Source: Microbacterium sp. SA39
GTDB taxonomy: Bacteria > Actinomycetota > Actinomycetes > Actinomycetales > Microbacteriaceae
DNA: 64,000 nt
Assembly (NCBI RefSeq): GCF_000967865.1
Contig: NZ_JXRU01000032.1
Location: forward strand, 1 to 64,000
Direction of reading: 5' to 3'
Made by a program: the position numbers and the translations under genes. Below the pieces are notes generated by a model. It did not search any database. It saw nothing but the letters and a program-made list of their open reading frames with translations, and was not told the DNA's origin. The stretch's first letter is position 1; every line of letters begins with the position of its first letter. This document shows, in pieces, positions 53,891 through 62,234 of the stretch.

Positions 53891-53966
53891 AGCACTTCGG
53901 AGTCTCGGAATTCGACTTCGGATTCGTTACGAAGAACTTTTGACGAAGTGCTAGCAAAAGTAGGAT
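53891..53966. promoter_or_regulatory. Divergent control region with ACTTCG/CGAAGT operators
   Basis: AGCACTTCG (53891-53899) and CGAAGTGCT (53944-53952) form a perfect 9-bp inverted pair, and further ACTTCG and CGAAG copies lie between. TTGACG (53940-53945) with TAGGAT (53961-53966) is a possible promoter with short 15-nt spacing. The ROK regulator is the likely binder. Confidence 0.55.
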
Positions 53967-53988
53967 GCCCTGTGTCAGAATCGCCGAC

Positions 53989-55098
53989 ATGACAACGGAT
54001 GTCACAGACACCGGTCTCGGAACGATCCGAGCCGGCATCCTCGGCGGGGGATTCATGGCCCGCGTGCATCGCACAGCGGCGCGCGACGCCGGCGGCGAGC
54101 TTCGAGCCGTCGCCACCAGGTCCGCCGCGGGCAGCCGTCACGCCGCTGAGGCACTCGGCGCCGAGCGCGCGGAGGTCGACGCCGATGCCCTCGTCGACGC
54201 GGCCGACATCGATGTGGTGCACATCTGCACACCGAACACCACGCACGCCGCTCTCGCCCTCCGGGCGCTGAACGCCGGCAAGCACGTGGTCTGCGAGAAG
54301 CCGCTGGCGACGTCCGCCGCCGATGCGAAGACCCTCGCCGACGCCGCCGCGGCATCCGGTCGCGTGGCAGCCGTGCCGTTCGTCTACCGCTACCACCCCA
54401 TGGTGCGCGAGGCACGGGCCCGCGTCGCCCGCGGAGACATCGGCGAACTCCTCACCCTTGACTGTTCGTACCTGCAGGACTGGATGCTGCTGCCGAGCGA
54501 TGACGACTGGCGCGTGCGGTCCGCCTCCGGCGGCGCCTCGCGCGCGTTCGCCGACATCGGCTCGCACCTGTGCGACCTCATCGAGTTCGTCATCGGCGAG
54601 CGGATCCGGGCGCTGAGCGCTCGCACCCGCCGGGTGTTCCCCGAGCGTGCCGGGCACGAGGTCGACACCGAGGACATCGTCGCGGTGCTCGTCGAGACCA
54701 CCTCGGGCGCACTCGGCACCCTGCTCATCTCGCAGATGGCCGCAGGCCGCAAGAACGCGCTCACCCTCGAGCTGCACGGCTCGCGGCAGAGCATCCGCTT
54801 CGAGCAGGAGCGGCCGGAAGAGCTCTGGATCGGTATGCGCGAGGAGTCCCGGCTGCTGCTGCGGGACCCGTCCGCGGCAGATCCGGATTCGTCCCGGCTG
54901 CAGCGTATCCCCGCCGGTCACGCGATGGGGTATCAGGACGCGTTCAACGGTTTCGTCGCCGACGTCTACGCGGCGATGGCGGGCGCGCAGCCCGAGGGAC
55001 TTCCGACCTTCGCGGATGGGTACCGCTCCGCCGTGCTGACCGAGGCGGTCCTCGCCTCGGCGGCCGGAGACGGACGATGGGTGGAGGTGACGGCATGA
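53989..55098 (+). CDS. Gfo/Idh/MocA family dehydrogenase, first gene of CUT2 operon
   Basis: 369 aa. Rossmann GILGGGFMARVHRTAARDAG, EKP motif VVCEKPLATSA and the substrate-site block FADIGSHLCDLIEFVIGE with the Asp/His pair (DIGSH). ATG 53989 was chosen because homology starts at GTIRAGILGGG. It overlaps the ATPase gene by ATGA. Confidence 0.9.
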   Translation: MTTDVTDTGLGTIRAGILGGGFMARVHRTAARDAGGELRAVATRSAAGSRHAAEALGAERAEVDADALVDAADIDVVHICTPNTTHAALALRALNAGKHVVCEKPLATSAADAKTLADAAAASGRVAAVPFVYRYHPMVREARARVARGDIGELLTLDCSYLQDWMLLPSDDDWRVRSASGGASRAFADIGSHLCDLIEFVIGERIRALSARTRRVFPERAGHEVDTEDIVAVLVETTSGALGTLLISQMAAGRKNALTLELHGSRQSIRFEQERPEELWIGMREESRLLLRDPSAADPDSSRLQRIPAGHAMGYQDAFNGFVADVYAAMAGAQPEGLPTFADGYRSAVLTEAVLASAAGDGRWVEVTA

Positions 55099-56594
55099 AC
55101 GCGACCACGACGCAGCCGGTGCTCGCCGTGAGCGGCATCCGCAAGTCGTTCTTCGGCGTCGAGGTCCTGAAGGGCATCGACTTCGACGTGCGTCCCGGCG
55201 AAGTGCACGGCCTCGTCGGTGAGAACGGCGCGGGCAAGTCCACGCTGATGAAGATCATCGCCGGCGTGCAGCCGGCCGACGAGGGCACGGTCGCCTACCG
55301 CGGCGAAGAGGTGCGACACGCTCACCCGCGGCAGGCGATGGATGCCGGCATCGTCACGGTGTTCCAGGAGTTCACCCTGCTGCCCGAGCGGACCGTCGCG
55401 CAGAACGTCTACCTCGGTCGCGAACCGCGCCGCGCCGGCTTCGTCGACCGGAAGGCGATGATCGGCCGGACCGCCGACCTGCTCTCCGACCTCGGCGTCT
55501 CGTTCATCGATCCGCAGGCGCGCGTGGGCTCGCTGACCGTGGCCGAGCAGCAGATCGTCGAGATCGTGAAGGCGCTGTCGTTCGACGCGCAGGTCATCTC
55601 GATGGACGAGCCGACCGCGGCGCTCAGCGACCGCGAGGTCGAGCTGCTCTACGCGATCATCCGCCGGCTCACCTCCCGCGGCGTCGCCGTCATCTACGTC
55701 TCGCACCGGTTGAAGGAGATCTTCGACCTCTGCGACCGCATCACGATCCTCAAGGACGGCGCGCTGGTCTCCACTGACGAGACCGCCGACCTGACGACCG
55801 ACGAGCTCGTCCGCCGCATGGTCGGCCGCTCGATCCAGTCGTACTTCCCCGACGCGGTGGAGGGCACGACGGTCGGCGAGCCCCGCCTCGAGCTCGAGAA
55901 CTGCGGCAACGCCTACGTCGATGGAGTCTCGCTGACCCTCCGCGCCGGCGAGATCGTCGGCATCGCGGGACTCCAGGGCTCCGGACGCACCGAGCTCGTC
56001 GAAGGGGTGTTCGGCATCCAGGCCTTCACACGAGGGGCGATGCGGATCGACGGGTCTCCGACGAACATCACGAGCGCCCGTTCGGCGGTGCGCGCCGGGC
56101 TCGCCCTCGTGTCGGAGGACCGCAAGGCGCAGGGCCTCGCGCTCGGCCAGTCGGTGCTCGACAACGCCCTGCTGGTGGTGCGCAGCGTCTTCCCCGGCCG
56201 CACGGCGGCGTCGCGGCGCGAGGTGCCCGGGGTGCTGAGCTCCCTCGAGATCAGCTCGCGCGGCGTCGACCAGGAAGCCCGATTCCTCTCCGGCGGCAAC
56301 CAGCAGAAGGTGGTGCTCGCCAAGTGGCTGCTCACCCAGCCGCAGATCGTGCTCTTCGACGAGCCCACCCGAGGCATCGACGTCGGCGCCAAGTACGCCG
56401 TGTACCAGCTGATGCGCGAGCTCGCGGCGCAGGGGAAGGCCGTTCTCATGGTGTCGAGCGAACTGCCCGAGATCATCGGCATGAGCGACCGCATCGTCGT
56501 CATGCATGACGGCGAGCTCGTCGCCGAGCTCCCGGCGGGTTCCGCGGAGCACGAGATCCTCGGTGCCGCGACCGGCGCAGGAGGTGCGCGATGA
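55095..56594 (+). CDS. CUT2 sugar ABC transporter ATPase (RbsA/MglA type)
   Basis: 499 aa with two ABC cassettes. First cassette: Walker A GENGAGKST, signature LTVAEQQ, Walker B VISMDEPTAAL. Second: degenerate Walker A GLQGSGRTEL, signature LSGGNQQK, Walker B IVLFDEPTRG. This pattern is typical of CUT2 systems for pentoses, inositol and related sugars. Coupled to its neighbours by 4-bp overlaps. Confidence 0.95.
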   Translation: MNATTTQPVLAVSGIRKSFFGVEVLKGIDFDVRPGEVHGLVGENGAGKSTLMKIIAGVQPADEGTVAYRGEEVRHAHPRQAMDAGIVTVFQEFTLLPERTVAQNVYLGREPRRAGFVDRKAMIGRTADLLSDLGVSFIDPQARVGSLTVAEQQIVEIVKALSFDAQVISMDEPTAALSDREVELLYAIIRRLTSRGVAVIYVSHRLKEIFDLCDRITILKDGALVSTDETADLTTDELVRRMVGRSIQSYFPDAVEGTTVGEPRLELENCGNAYVDGVSLTLRAGEIVGIAGLQGSGRTELVEGVFGIQAFTRGAMRIDGSPTNITSARSAVRAGLALVSEDRKAQGLALGQSVLDNALLVVRSVFPGRTAASRREVPGVLSSLEISSRGVDQEARFLSGGNQQKVVLAKWLLTQPQIVLFDEPTRGIDVGAKYAVYQLMRELAAQGKAVLMVSSELPEIIGMSDRIVVMHDGELVAELPAGSAEHEILGAATGAGGAR

Positions 56595-57673
56595 AACGAT
56601 TCCGGATCGACTCCACGATCATCGTGCTCGGCATCCTGATCCTCTCCCTCATCGTCGGCGCGATCCTCGTCGGCACGGTGGGGCGCAATTTCCTCAGCCC
56701 CGGCAACATCCGCGACGTCCTCACCGGCATGAGCGTGCTCGGCCTCGTCGCGATCGGGCAGACGCTCGTCGTGCTCGGCGCCTCGCTCGATCTTTCGGTC
56801 ACCTACGTCATCAGTCTCGCCAGCCTGCTCGGCGCGACGATCATGAACGGCAATCCGGCCAACATTCCCGCCGCGGTCGCGATCACGCTGCTGGTCTGCG
56901 CAGGGATCGGCCTCGCCAACGGCCTCATCGTCACCGTGCTCAAGGTGAACGGCTTCATCGCGACGCTCGGCACCGGACTCATCCTGCAGGGCATCCTCAA
57001 CACGAACTTCGAGGGTTCGGCCGGAGCCGTGCCCTGGGAGTTCCAGCTGATCGGGGCGACGGGTGTCGGTCCGGTGCCCGTGTCGACCATCATCATGATC
57101 GCGCTGGCCGTGCTCGTCTGGTTCCTGCTGAACCGCACCCGCACCGGTGCCCACCTCTACGCGGTCGGTGGCGACCCCGAGATCGCCCGCCTGTCGGGTG
57201 TGCGGACCCGCCCGCCCCTGATCGCGGCGCACGTGCTGTGCTCGGTGTTCGCCGGTCTCGCGGGCCTCCTGCTCGCCAGCCGTCTCGGCGTCGGCAGCCC
57301 GACGGTCGGTCAGCAGGGCGGCTACGCGCTGCTCTCGATCGCCGCCGTGGTCCTCGGCGGCACCCTCCTCATGGGCGGACGCGGTTCGATCTGGGGCACG
57401 GTCGGCGGTGTCGCCATCCTCGCGGTCGTCGACAGCGTCATGAGCGTCATGCAGGTGAACCCGTTCCTCAAAGATGTCGTCCGCGGCGTCGTCATCGTCG
57501 CCGCGGTCGCGGTGTACAGCCGACGGGCCATCGTGCGGCGCCGCCCGCGCTTCGGCGCCGGGGGCACCCGCACAGGTGGCGACGACGCGGCGAAAGCCGC
57601 CGAAGGCGAGATGGCTGCGGCGGCCTCGCAGCTCGCCGATACGACTCCCGTGCCGGAAGGAGGCCGCGCATGA
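56591..57673 (+). CDS. CUT2 sugar ABC transporter permease 1 (RbsC type)
   Basis: 360 aa, 8-10 helices. Typical blocks are GLVAIGQTLVVLGASLDLSV, VNGFIATLGT and AVGGDPEIARLSGV. A hydrophilic Ala/Gly-rich tail (about 330-360) is unusual in length. ATG 56591 overlaps the ATPase stop. Confidence 0.93.
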   Translation: MKRFRIDSTIIVLGILILSLIVGAILVGTVGRNFLSPGNIRDVLTGMSVLGLVAIGQTLVVLGASLDLSVTYVISLASLLGATIMNGNPANIPAAVAITLLVCAGIGLANGLIVTVLKVNGFIATLGTGLILQGILNTNFEGSAGAVPWEFQLIGATGVGPVPVSTIIMIALAVLVWFLLNRTRTGAHLYAVGGDPEIARLSGVRTRPPLIAAHVLCSVFAGLAGLLLASRLGVGSPTVGQQGGYALLSIAAVVLGGTLLMGGRGSIWGTVGGVAILAVVDSVMSVMQVNPFLKDVVRGVVIVAAVAVYSRRAIVRRRPRFGAGGTRTGGDDAAKAAEGEMAAAASQLADTTPVPEGGRA

Positions 57674-58722
57674 ACGCCCTGCGCGCACTCGTCAGCCCTC
57701 GGGGAGCGGTGTTCCTGCTGCTCGTGGTCCTGCTCGTGGCCGTCACGGTCCTCAACCCGAGCTTCGCGGAGCCGGGACAGCTCATGCGCTTCATCCAGCG
57801 GGTGGCGCCCATCGCGATCGTCGCGATCGGACAGTACTTCGTGATCATCGCGGGGGAGTTCGATCTGTCGCAGGGGTCGCTCATCACCGCCCAGGTCATC
57901 ATCGCCGGCAACCTCGTCGGACAGGACGACTCCCGCACCGTGCCGGTGCTGCTGCTCATGATCGTCGTCGGCGTCGCGGTCGGGCTGGTGAACGGACTGA
58001 TCACGACCTTGCTCAAGGTGCCGTCGTTCATCGTGACGCTCGGCATGATGCTCGCCCTCCTCGGCGGAGTGATGTGGTGGACGGGAGGGGCGGCGACCGG
58101 GAACCCGGCCGACAGCTTCCGGGAGATCGGTCGCGGCGGCATCCGCGACGTGCCGTTCCTCGACTTCATCCCCTGGGCGGTGTTCATCCTCATCGCGTGG
58201 CTCGCGCTGGGGATCTGGATCACCAAGCTGCCTCTCGGCAAGTCGCTCATCGCGGTGGGCGACAACGCGGTCGCGGTCGACTACGCCGGAGCGCGCCGCG
58301 CCTGGGTCACGACGCGCGCTTTCGTGATCTCGTCGCTCTCCGCCTCGCTCTCGGCCGTGCTGCTGGTCGGATACGCGGGCGTGCACCCCTCGGTCGGGCG
58401 CGGCTACGAGTTCGTCGCGATCACCGCCGTCGTGCTCGGCGGCGTGGTGCTGGGCGGCGGGCGCGGCTGGATCGTCGGCGCCGCCGCCGGAGCGTTCGCC
58501 CTCGAGGCGCTCTTCATGCTCCTGAACATCGCCGGCGTCCCGTCGACGCTCCGAGACGCCGTGCAGGGCGTGATCATCATCGCCGCGGTCGCCTACTCGG
58601 CCGTCGCCTTCCGGGCGCGGCGCCGGCGGCCCCGGGAACCCGTGGCGACCCCAGAACCCGCAACGACCCCAGAACCCGCAATGACCAGCACCATCCACAC
58701 AGAGAAGATCAGAGGAGATTAG
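57670..58722 (+). CDS. CUT2 sugar ABC transporter permease 2 (RbsC type)
   Basis: 350 aa, paired with permease 1. IVAIGQYFVIIAGEFDLSQG and VPSFIVTLGMM are the family blocks. The C-terminal tail contains a small tandem duplication (ATPEPATTPEP) from a repeated 15-bp unit near 58648-58680. Two non-identical permeases imply a heterodimeric channel. Confidence 0.93.
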   Translation: MNALRALVSPRGAVFLLLVVLLVAVTVLNPSFAEPGQLMRFIQRVAPIAIVAIGQYFVIIAGEFDLSQGSLITAQVIIAGNLVGQDDSRTVPVLLLMIVVGVAVGLVNGLITTLLKVPSFIVTLGMMLALLGGVMWWTGGAATGNPADSFREIGRGGIRDVPFLDFIPWAVFILIAWLALGIWITKLPLGKSLIAVGDNAVAVDYAGARRAWVTTRAFVISSLSASLSAVLLVGYAGVHPSVGRGYEFVAITAVVLGGVVLGGGRGWIVGAAAGAFALEALFMLLNIAGVPSTLRDAVQGVIIIAAVAYSAVAFRARRRRPREPVATPEPATTPEPAMTSTIHTEKIRGD

Positions 58723-58724
58723 CA

Positions 58725-59933
58725 ATGCGACGATCAGTGAAGATCGCCACCGCAGGGGTGGCTCTCTTCGGCCTCATCGCGCTCGCCGGGTGTACGACCG
58801 ACCCGTCCGTCGCGCCGGCCGAGTCCGACAGTCCCGAAGAGTCGGCGGAGACGACCGAATGGTTCGATCAGGAGCTCTTCGACAAGCAGAACGAGGAGCG
58901 CGGCGTCGAGCCGCAGGGTCCGGCCGACCAGCCGTACCTGCAGCACATCAACGCCGAGATGGTCGACACCGCGGAGTTCGCGAGCGAGGGGGCCGAGAAG
59001 GCCTGTTTCGCCAACGCATCGATCTCGAACCCGTGGCGTCAGACCGGCTGGATCACGATGAACGAGCAGCTCAAGTCGCTGCAGGCCGATGGCGCCATCA
59101 GCGAGATGGAGACCCGCGACGCGCAGGACTCCGATGACACGCAGATCGCGGACATCGACTACTTCATCTCCGAGGGCGAGTGCGACGTGTTCCTCATCTC
59201 GCCGAACAGCACGGCCGCGATGACCCCGGCGGTCGAGCGGGCGTGCGAGACGGGCAAGCCCGTCATCGTGTTCGACCGCGGTGTGAACACCGACTGCTAC
59301 GTCTCGTTCATCCACCCGATCGGCGGCTTCGCCTGGGGCATCGACACGGCGGAGTTCCTCATCGACAACCTCGAAGAGGGCGACAAGGTCGTGGCGCTCC
59401 GCATCCTTCCGGGTGTCGACGTGCTCGAGCACCGCTGGGCGGCCGCCGAGAAGCTCTTCGACGAGGCGGGGATCGAGGCGGTGGACTACTTCACCGGCGC
59501 CGATCCGGCCGAGATCAAGAGCATCATCAGCGACGAGCTCGCCAAGGGCGACGTGCAGGGCATCTGGATGGATGCCGGCGACGGCGCCGTCGCGGCGATC
59601 GAGGCGTTCGAGGATGCCGGCGCGGACTACCCGGTCATGACCGGTGAGGACGAGATGAGCTTCCTCCGCAAGTGGAAGGACACCGGTCTCACGGGTCTCG
59701 CGCCCGTGTACTCCAACTTCCAGTGGCGCACGCCGCTCCTCGCCGCGCAGATGGTCTTCGCGGGCACCGAGGTGCCGAAGGAATGGGTGCTGCCGCAGAA
59801 GCCGATCACCGAGGGCGAGCTCGACCAGTACCTCGAGGCGAACGACGGCATGCCCGACGGCCACTACGCGAAGTTCGGCGGCGAGGACCTTCCGGGGTAC
59901 CCGACCGTGTGGCAGGAACGGCAGATCCCGTAA
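58725..59933 (+). CDS. CUT2 sugar-binding lipoprotein (RbsB type)
   Basis: 402 aa. Lipoprotein signal with LAGC, lipidated Cys23, and a Glu/Ser-rich linker. Periplasmic-binding-protein type 1 fold: NPWRQTGWITMNEQLKSLQA, DVFLISPNSTAAM, GKPVIVFDRGV, GIWMDAGDGAVAAIEAFEDA. AGAGGAG precedes the start. It delivers the substrate to the two permeases. A large inverted repeat follows 23 nt after the stop. Confidence 0.93.
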   Translation: MRRSVKIATAGVALFGLIALAGCTTDPSVAPAESDSPEESAETTEWFDQELFDKQNEERGVEPQGPADQPYLQHINAEMVDTAEFASEGAEKACFANASISNPWRQTGWITMNEQLKSLQADGAISEMETRDAQDSDDTQIADIDYFISEGECDVFLISPNSTAAMTPAVERACETGKPVIVFDRGVNTDCYVSFIHPIGGFAWGIDTAEFLIDNLEEGDKVVALRILPGVDVLEHRWAAAEKLFDEAGIEAVDYFTGADPAEIKSIISDELAKGDVQGIWMDAGDGAVAAIEAFEDAGADYPVMTGEDEMSFLRKWKDTGLTGLAPVYSNFQWRTPLLAAQMVFAGTEVPKEWVLPQKPITEGELDQYLEANDGMPDGHYAKFGGEDLPGYPTVWQERQIP

Positions 59934-59956
59934 GGTCACGATAAGACGCGTGCGGG

Positions 59957-60031
59957 CGTTTCGTCTCGCTTCGCTCGCTCAACGACCGAGTCCCGGTCGT
60001 TGAGCGAGGAGCGGAGCGACGAGACGAAACG
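59957..60031. repeat. Large inverted repeat of dispersed element after the binding-protein gene
   Basis: Left arm 59957-59988 and right arm 59994-60031 are near-complementary around AGTCC; the left arm matches the copy at 24016-24047. The right arm has a diverged, 6-nt longer middle. It can fold as a very stable stem-loop between 59933 and 60059 and may stabilise or terminate the binding-protein mRNA. Confidence 0.85.
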
Positions 60032-60058
60032 TCCGCCGCGTGACTTCGAAGGAGAAGG

Positions 60059-60913
60059 ATGCCCCGCACGATCGCGGTCAACACGTGGGTGTGGACGTCG
60101 CCGCTCACGGATGCGACGCTCGCGCCGCTCGCGCGGAAGGCCGCCGACCTCGGTTATCAGGCGCTGGAGCTGCCGCTCGAGAACGTCGGCGATTGGGAAC
60201 CCGAGCTGACGCGCGAGGTCCTCGCCTCCCTCGGAATGGATGCCATCGTGATCGGCGCCATGGGGCCGGGGCGGTCGCTCCTCTCCCGCGTGGGAGACGT
60301 CGCGGCGACCCAGACGTACCTTCGTGCCTGCATCGCGGCCGCGACCGTGCTGGGCGCCGAGGTCGTGGCCGGACCGTTCTACGCGCCCACCGGCGTGACC
60401 TGGCGGATGACCCGGGAAGAGCGCGCCGCAGTCGTGCGCGAGCTGAGGGAGAACCTCGCGCCGCTAGCTACCGAGGCCGCCGACCTCGGCCTCACGCTGG
60501 CCGTCGAGCCCCTCAACCGGTACGAGACCAGCGTGCTCAACACGGTCGAGCAGAGCCTCGACGCCCTCGGGCCGCTGCTCGGGGCCGGAGTCGGACTCGC
60601 GCTCGACACGTACCACCTGAACATCGAGGAGAAGAAGCCCGCCGAGGCGATCCGTGCCGCGGGAGCAGCCATCGCGCACGTGCAGGTGTGCGGCAGCGAT
60701 CGCGGCGCCGTGGGCGACGACCACACGGACTGGCCGAAGATCATGCGTGCGCTCGACGATGCGAACTACCGCGGTCCGCTCGGCCTCGAGAGCTTCACGG
60801 GGGATAACGCCACCATCGCCGTCGCGGCATCGGTCTGGCGCCCGCTCGCCGCGAGCCAGGATGAACTGGCCGCCCGCAGCATCGCCGCCCTTCGCGCATT
60901 GGAGCACGCATGA
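60059..60913 (+). CDS. TIM-barrel ketose 3-epimerase-like enzyme
   Basis: 284 aa. Metal-binding residues as in D-psicose/D-tagatose 3-epimerases: Glu in LAVEPLNRYETSVLN, Asp in GLALDTYHLNIEEK, His in IAHVQVCGSDRG, Glu in GLESFTG. SD AAGGAGAAGG precedes ATG 60059. It lies in the operon behind the ABC transporter, with an ATGA overlap to the next isomerase; it likely epimerises the imported sugar. Confidence 0.85.
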   Translation: MPRTIAVNTWVWTSPLTDATLAPLARKAADLGYQALELPLENVGDWEPELTREVLASLGMDAIVIGAMGPGRSLLSRVGDVAATQTYLRACIAAATVLGAEVVAGPFYAPTGVTWRMTREERAAVVRELRENLAPLATEAADLGLTLAVEPLNRYETSVLNTVEQSLDALGPLLGAGVGLALDTYHLNIEEKKPAEAIRAAGAAIAHVQVCGSDRGAVGDDHTDWPKIMRALDDANYRGPLGLESFTGDNATIAVAASVWRPLAASQDELAARSIAALRALEHA

Positions 60914-61917
60914 GCACCCGTCCCGTCACCCTCTTCACCGGCCAGTGGGCCGACCTTCCCTTCGAAGAGGTCGCGCGACTCGCCGCCGAGTGGGGGTACG
61001 ACGGCTTGGAGGTCGCGGCATCCGGCGACCATCTTGACCTGCGGCGCGCCGACGAGGATGACGCGTACGTGGCCTCGCGCCGAGAGATCCTCGACCGGCA
61101 CGGCCTGAAGGTCTTCGCGATCTCGAACCATCTCGCCGGTCAAGCCGTGTGCGATGCGCCGATCGACTTCCGGCACCAGGCCATCCTGCGCGACTACGTC
61201 TGGGGCGACGGCGATGCCGAGGGAGTGCGACAGCGCGCCGCCGACGACATGAAGCGCGCAGCCCGCGTCGCCCGCAAGCTCGACGTCGACACGGTCGTCG
61301 GCTTCACCGGGTCGTCGATCTGGCCGTATCTGGCGATGTTCCCGCCCGTGCCGGCATCCGTCATCGAGGGCGGTTTCGACGACTTCGCGGCCCGGTGGAA
61401 TCCGATCCTCGACGTGTTCGACGGCGAGGGCGTGCGCTTCGCGCACGAGGTGCACCCGGGGGAGATCGCCTACGACTACTGGTCGAGCGTGCGCGCGCTC
61501 GAGGCGATAGATCACCGGAAGGCGTTCGGCTTCAACTGGGATCCGTCGCACATGATGTGGCAGAACATCGATCCGGTCGGCTTCATCGTCGACTTCGCCG
61601 ATCGCATCTACCACGTCGACTGCAAGGACACCCGGATGCGTCCTCACAACGGTCGTGCCGGGGTGCTCGGCTCGCACCTGCCCTGGGGCGACCCGCGGCG
61701 TGGGTGGGACTTCGTCTCGACCGGCCACGGCGACGTGCCGTGGGAGGACGCGTTCCGCGCGCTGGACTCGATCGGCTACGACGGCCCCATCTCGATCGAG
61801 TGGGAGGATGCCGGCATGGACCGCCTGCACGGTGCTCCCGAGGCGCTCGCCTTCGTCCGGTCGCTGCTGTGGCCGACGCCCGATGCATTGTTCGATGCCG
61901 CATTCAGGAACCAGTGA
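60910..61917 (+). CDS. Sugar phosphate isomerase/epimerase-like TIM barrel
   Basis: 335 aa. Conserved residues appear in HEVHPGEIAYDYWSSVRALE, FNWDPSHMMWQNIDP, HVDCKDTRMRPHNG and ISIEWEDAGMDRLHG. The HEVHPGEIAYD type is found in inositol- and sugar-degradation clusters of actinobacteria, as I recall. Coupled on both sides (ATGA and TGATG). Confidence 0.85.
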   Translation: MSTRPVTLFTGQWADLPFEEVARLAAEWGYDGLEVAASGDHLDLRRADEDDAYVASRREILDRHGLKVFAISNHLAGQAVCDAPIDFRHQAILRDYVWGDGDAEGVRQRAADDMKRAARVARKLDVDTVVGFTGSSIWPYLAMFPPVPASVIEGGFDDFAARWNPILDVFDGEGVRFAHEVHPGEIAYDYWSSVRALEAIDHRKAFGFNWDPSHMMWQNIDPVGFIVDFADRIYHVDCKDTRMRPHNGRAGVLGSHLPWGDPRRGWDFVSTGHGDVPWEDAFRALDSIGYDGPISIEWEDAGMDRLHGAPEALAFVRSLLWPTPDALFDAAFRNQ

Positions 61918-62207
61918 TGATCCAGCACACCGTCGTCTTCCGCCTCGTACACCCCGCAGGTTCCGCCGAGGAGCGCGAGTTCCTCGCGACGGGTCATGCC
62001 GTCCTGACGTCGATCCCCGGGGTCGCCGACTTCACGATCCGCCGTCAGGTGAGCGCGAAGAGCGACCTCGCGCATCAGTTCTCGATGGTGTTCGCCGACC
62101 AGCACGCCTACGACGCGTACAACGTGCATCCCGCGCACATCGCCTTCGTGTCGGAGCGCTGGGTGCCCGAAGTCGCGGACTTCCAGGAGTACGACTTCGT
62201 GGAATGA
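61917..62207 (+). CDS. Dabb (stress-responsive alpha/beta barrel) domain protein
   Basis: 96 aa ferredoxin-like fold with MIQHTVVFRLVHPAGSAEE at the start and the HPAHIAFVSERWVPEVADFQ block at the end. In sugar clusters such small proteins may act as isomerases or binding factors; function here is unknown. The start overlaps the preceding stop by one base. Confidence 0.85.
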   Translation: MIQHTVVFRLVHPAGSAEEREFLATGHAVLTSIPGVADFTIRRQVSAKSDLAHQFSMVFADQHAYDAYNVHPAHIAFVSERWVPEVADFQEYDFVE

Positions 62208-62234
62208 GCCCACAGGCCCGGAGACGCGCTGGCT

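Noticed and set aside
59933..60059. Simple Rho-independent terminator
   Set aside because: The inverted repeat is much longer than a terminator, its arms are copies of a dispersed repeat, and there is no U tract; it was recorded as a repeat.
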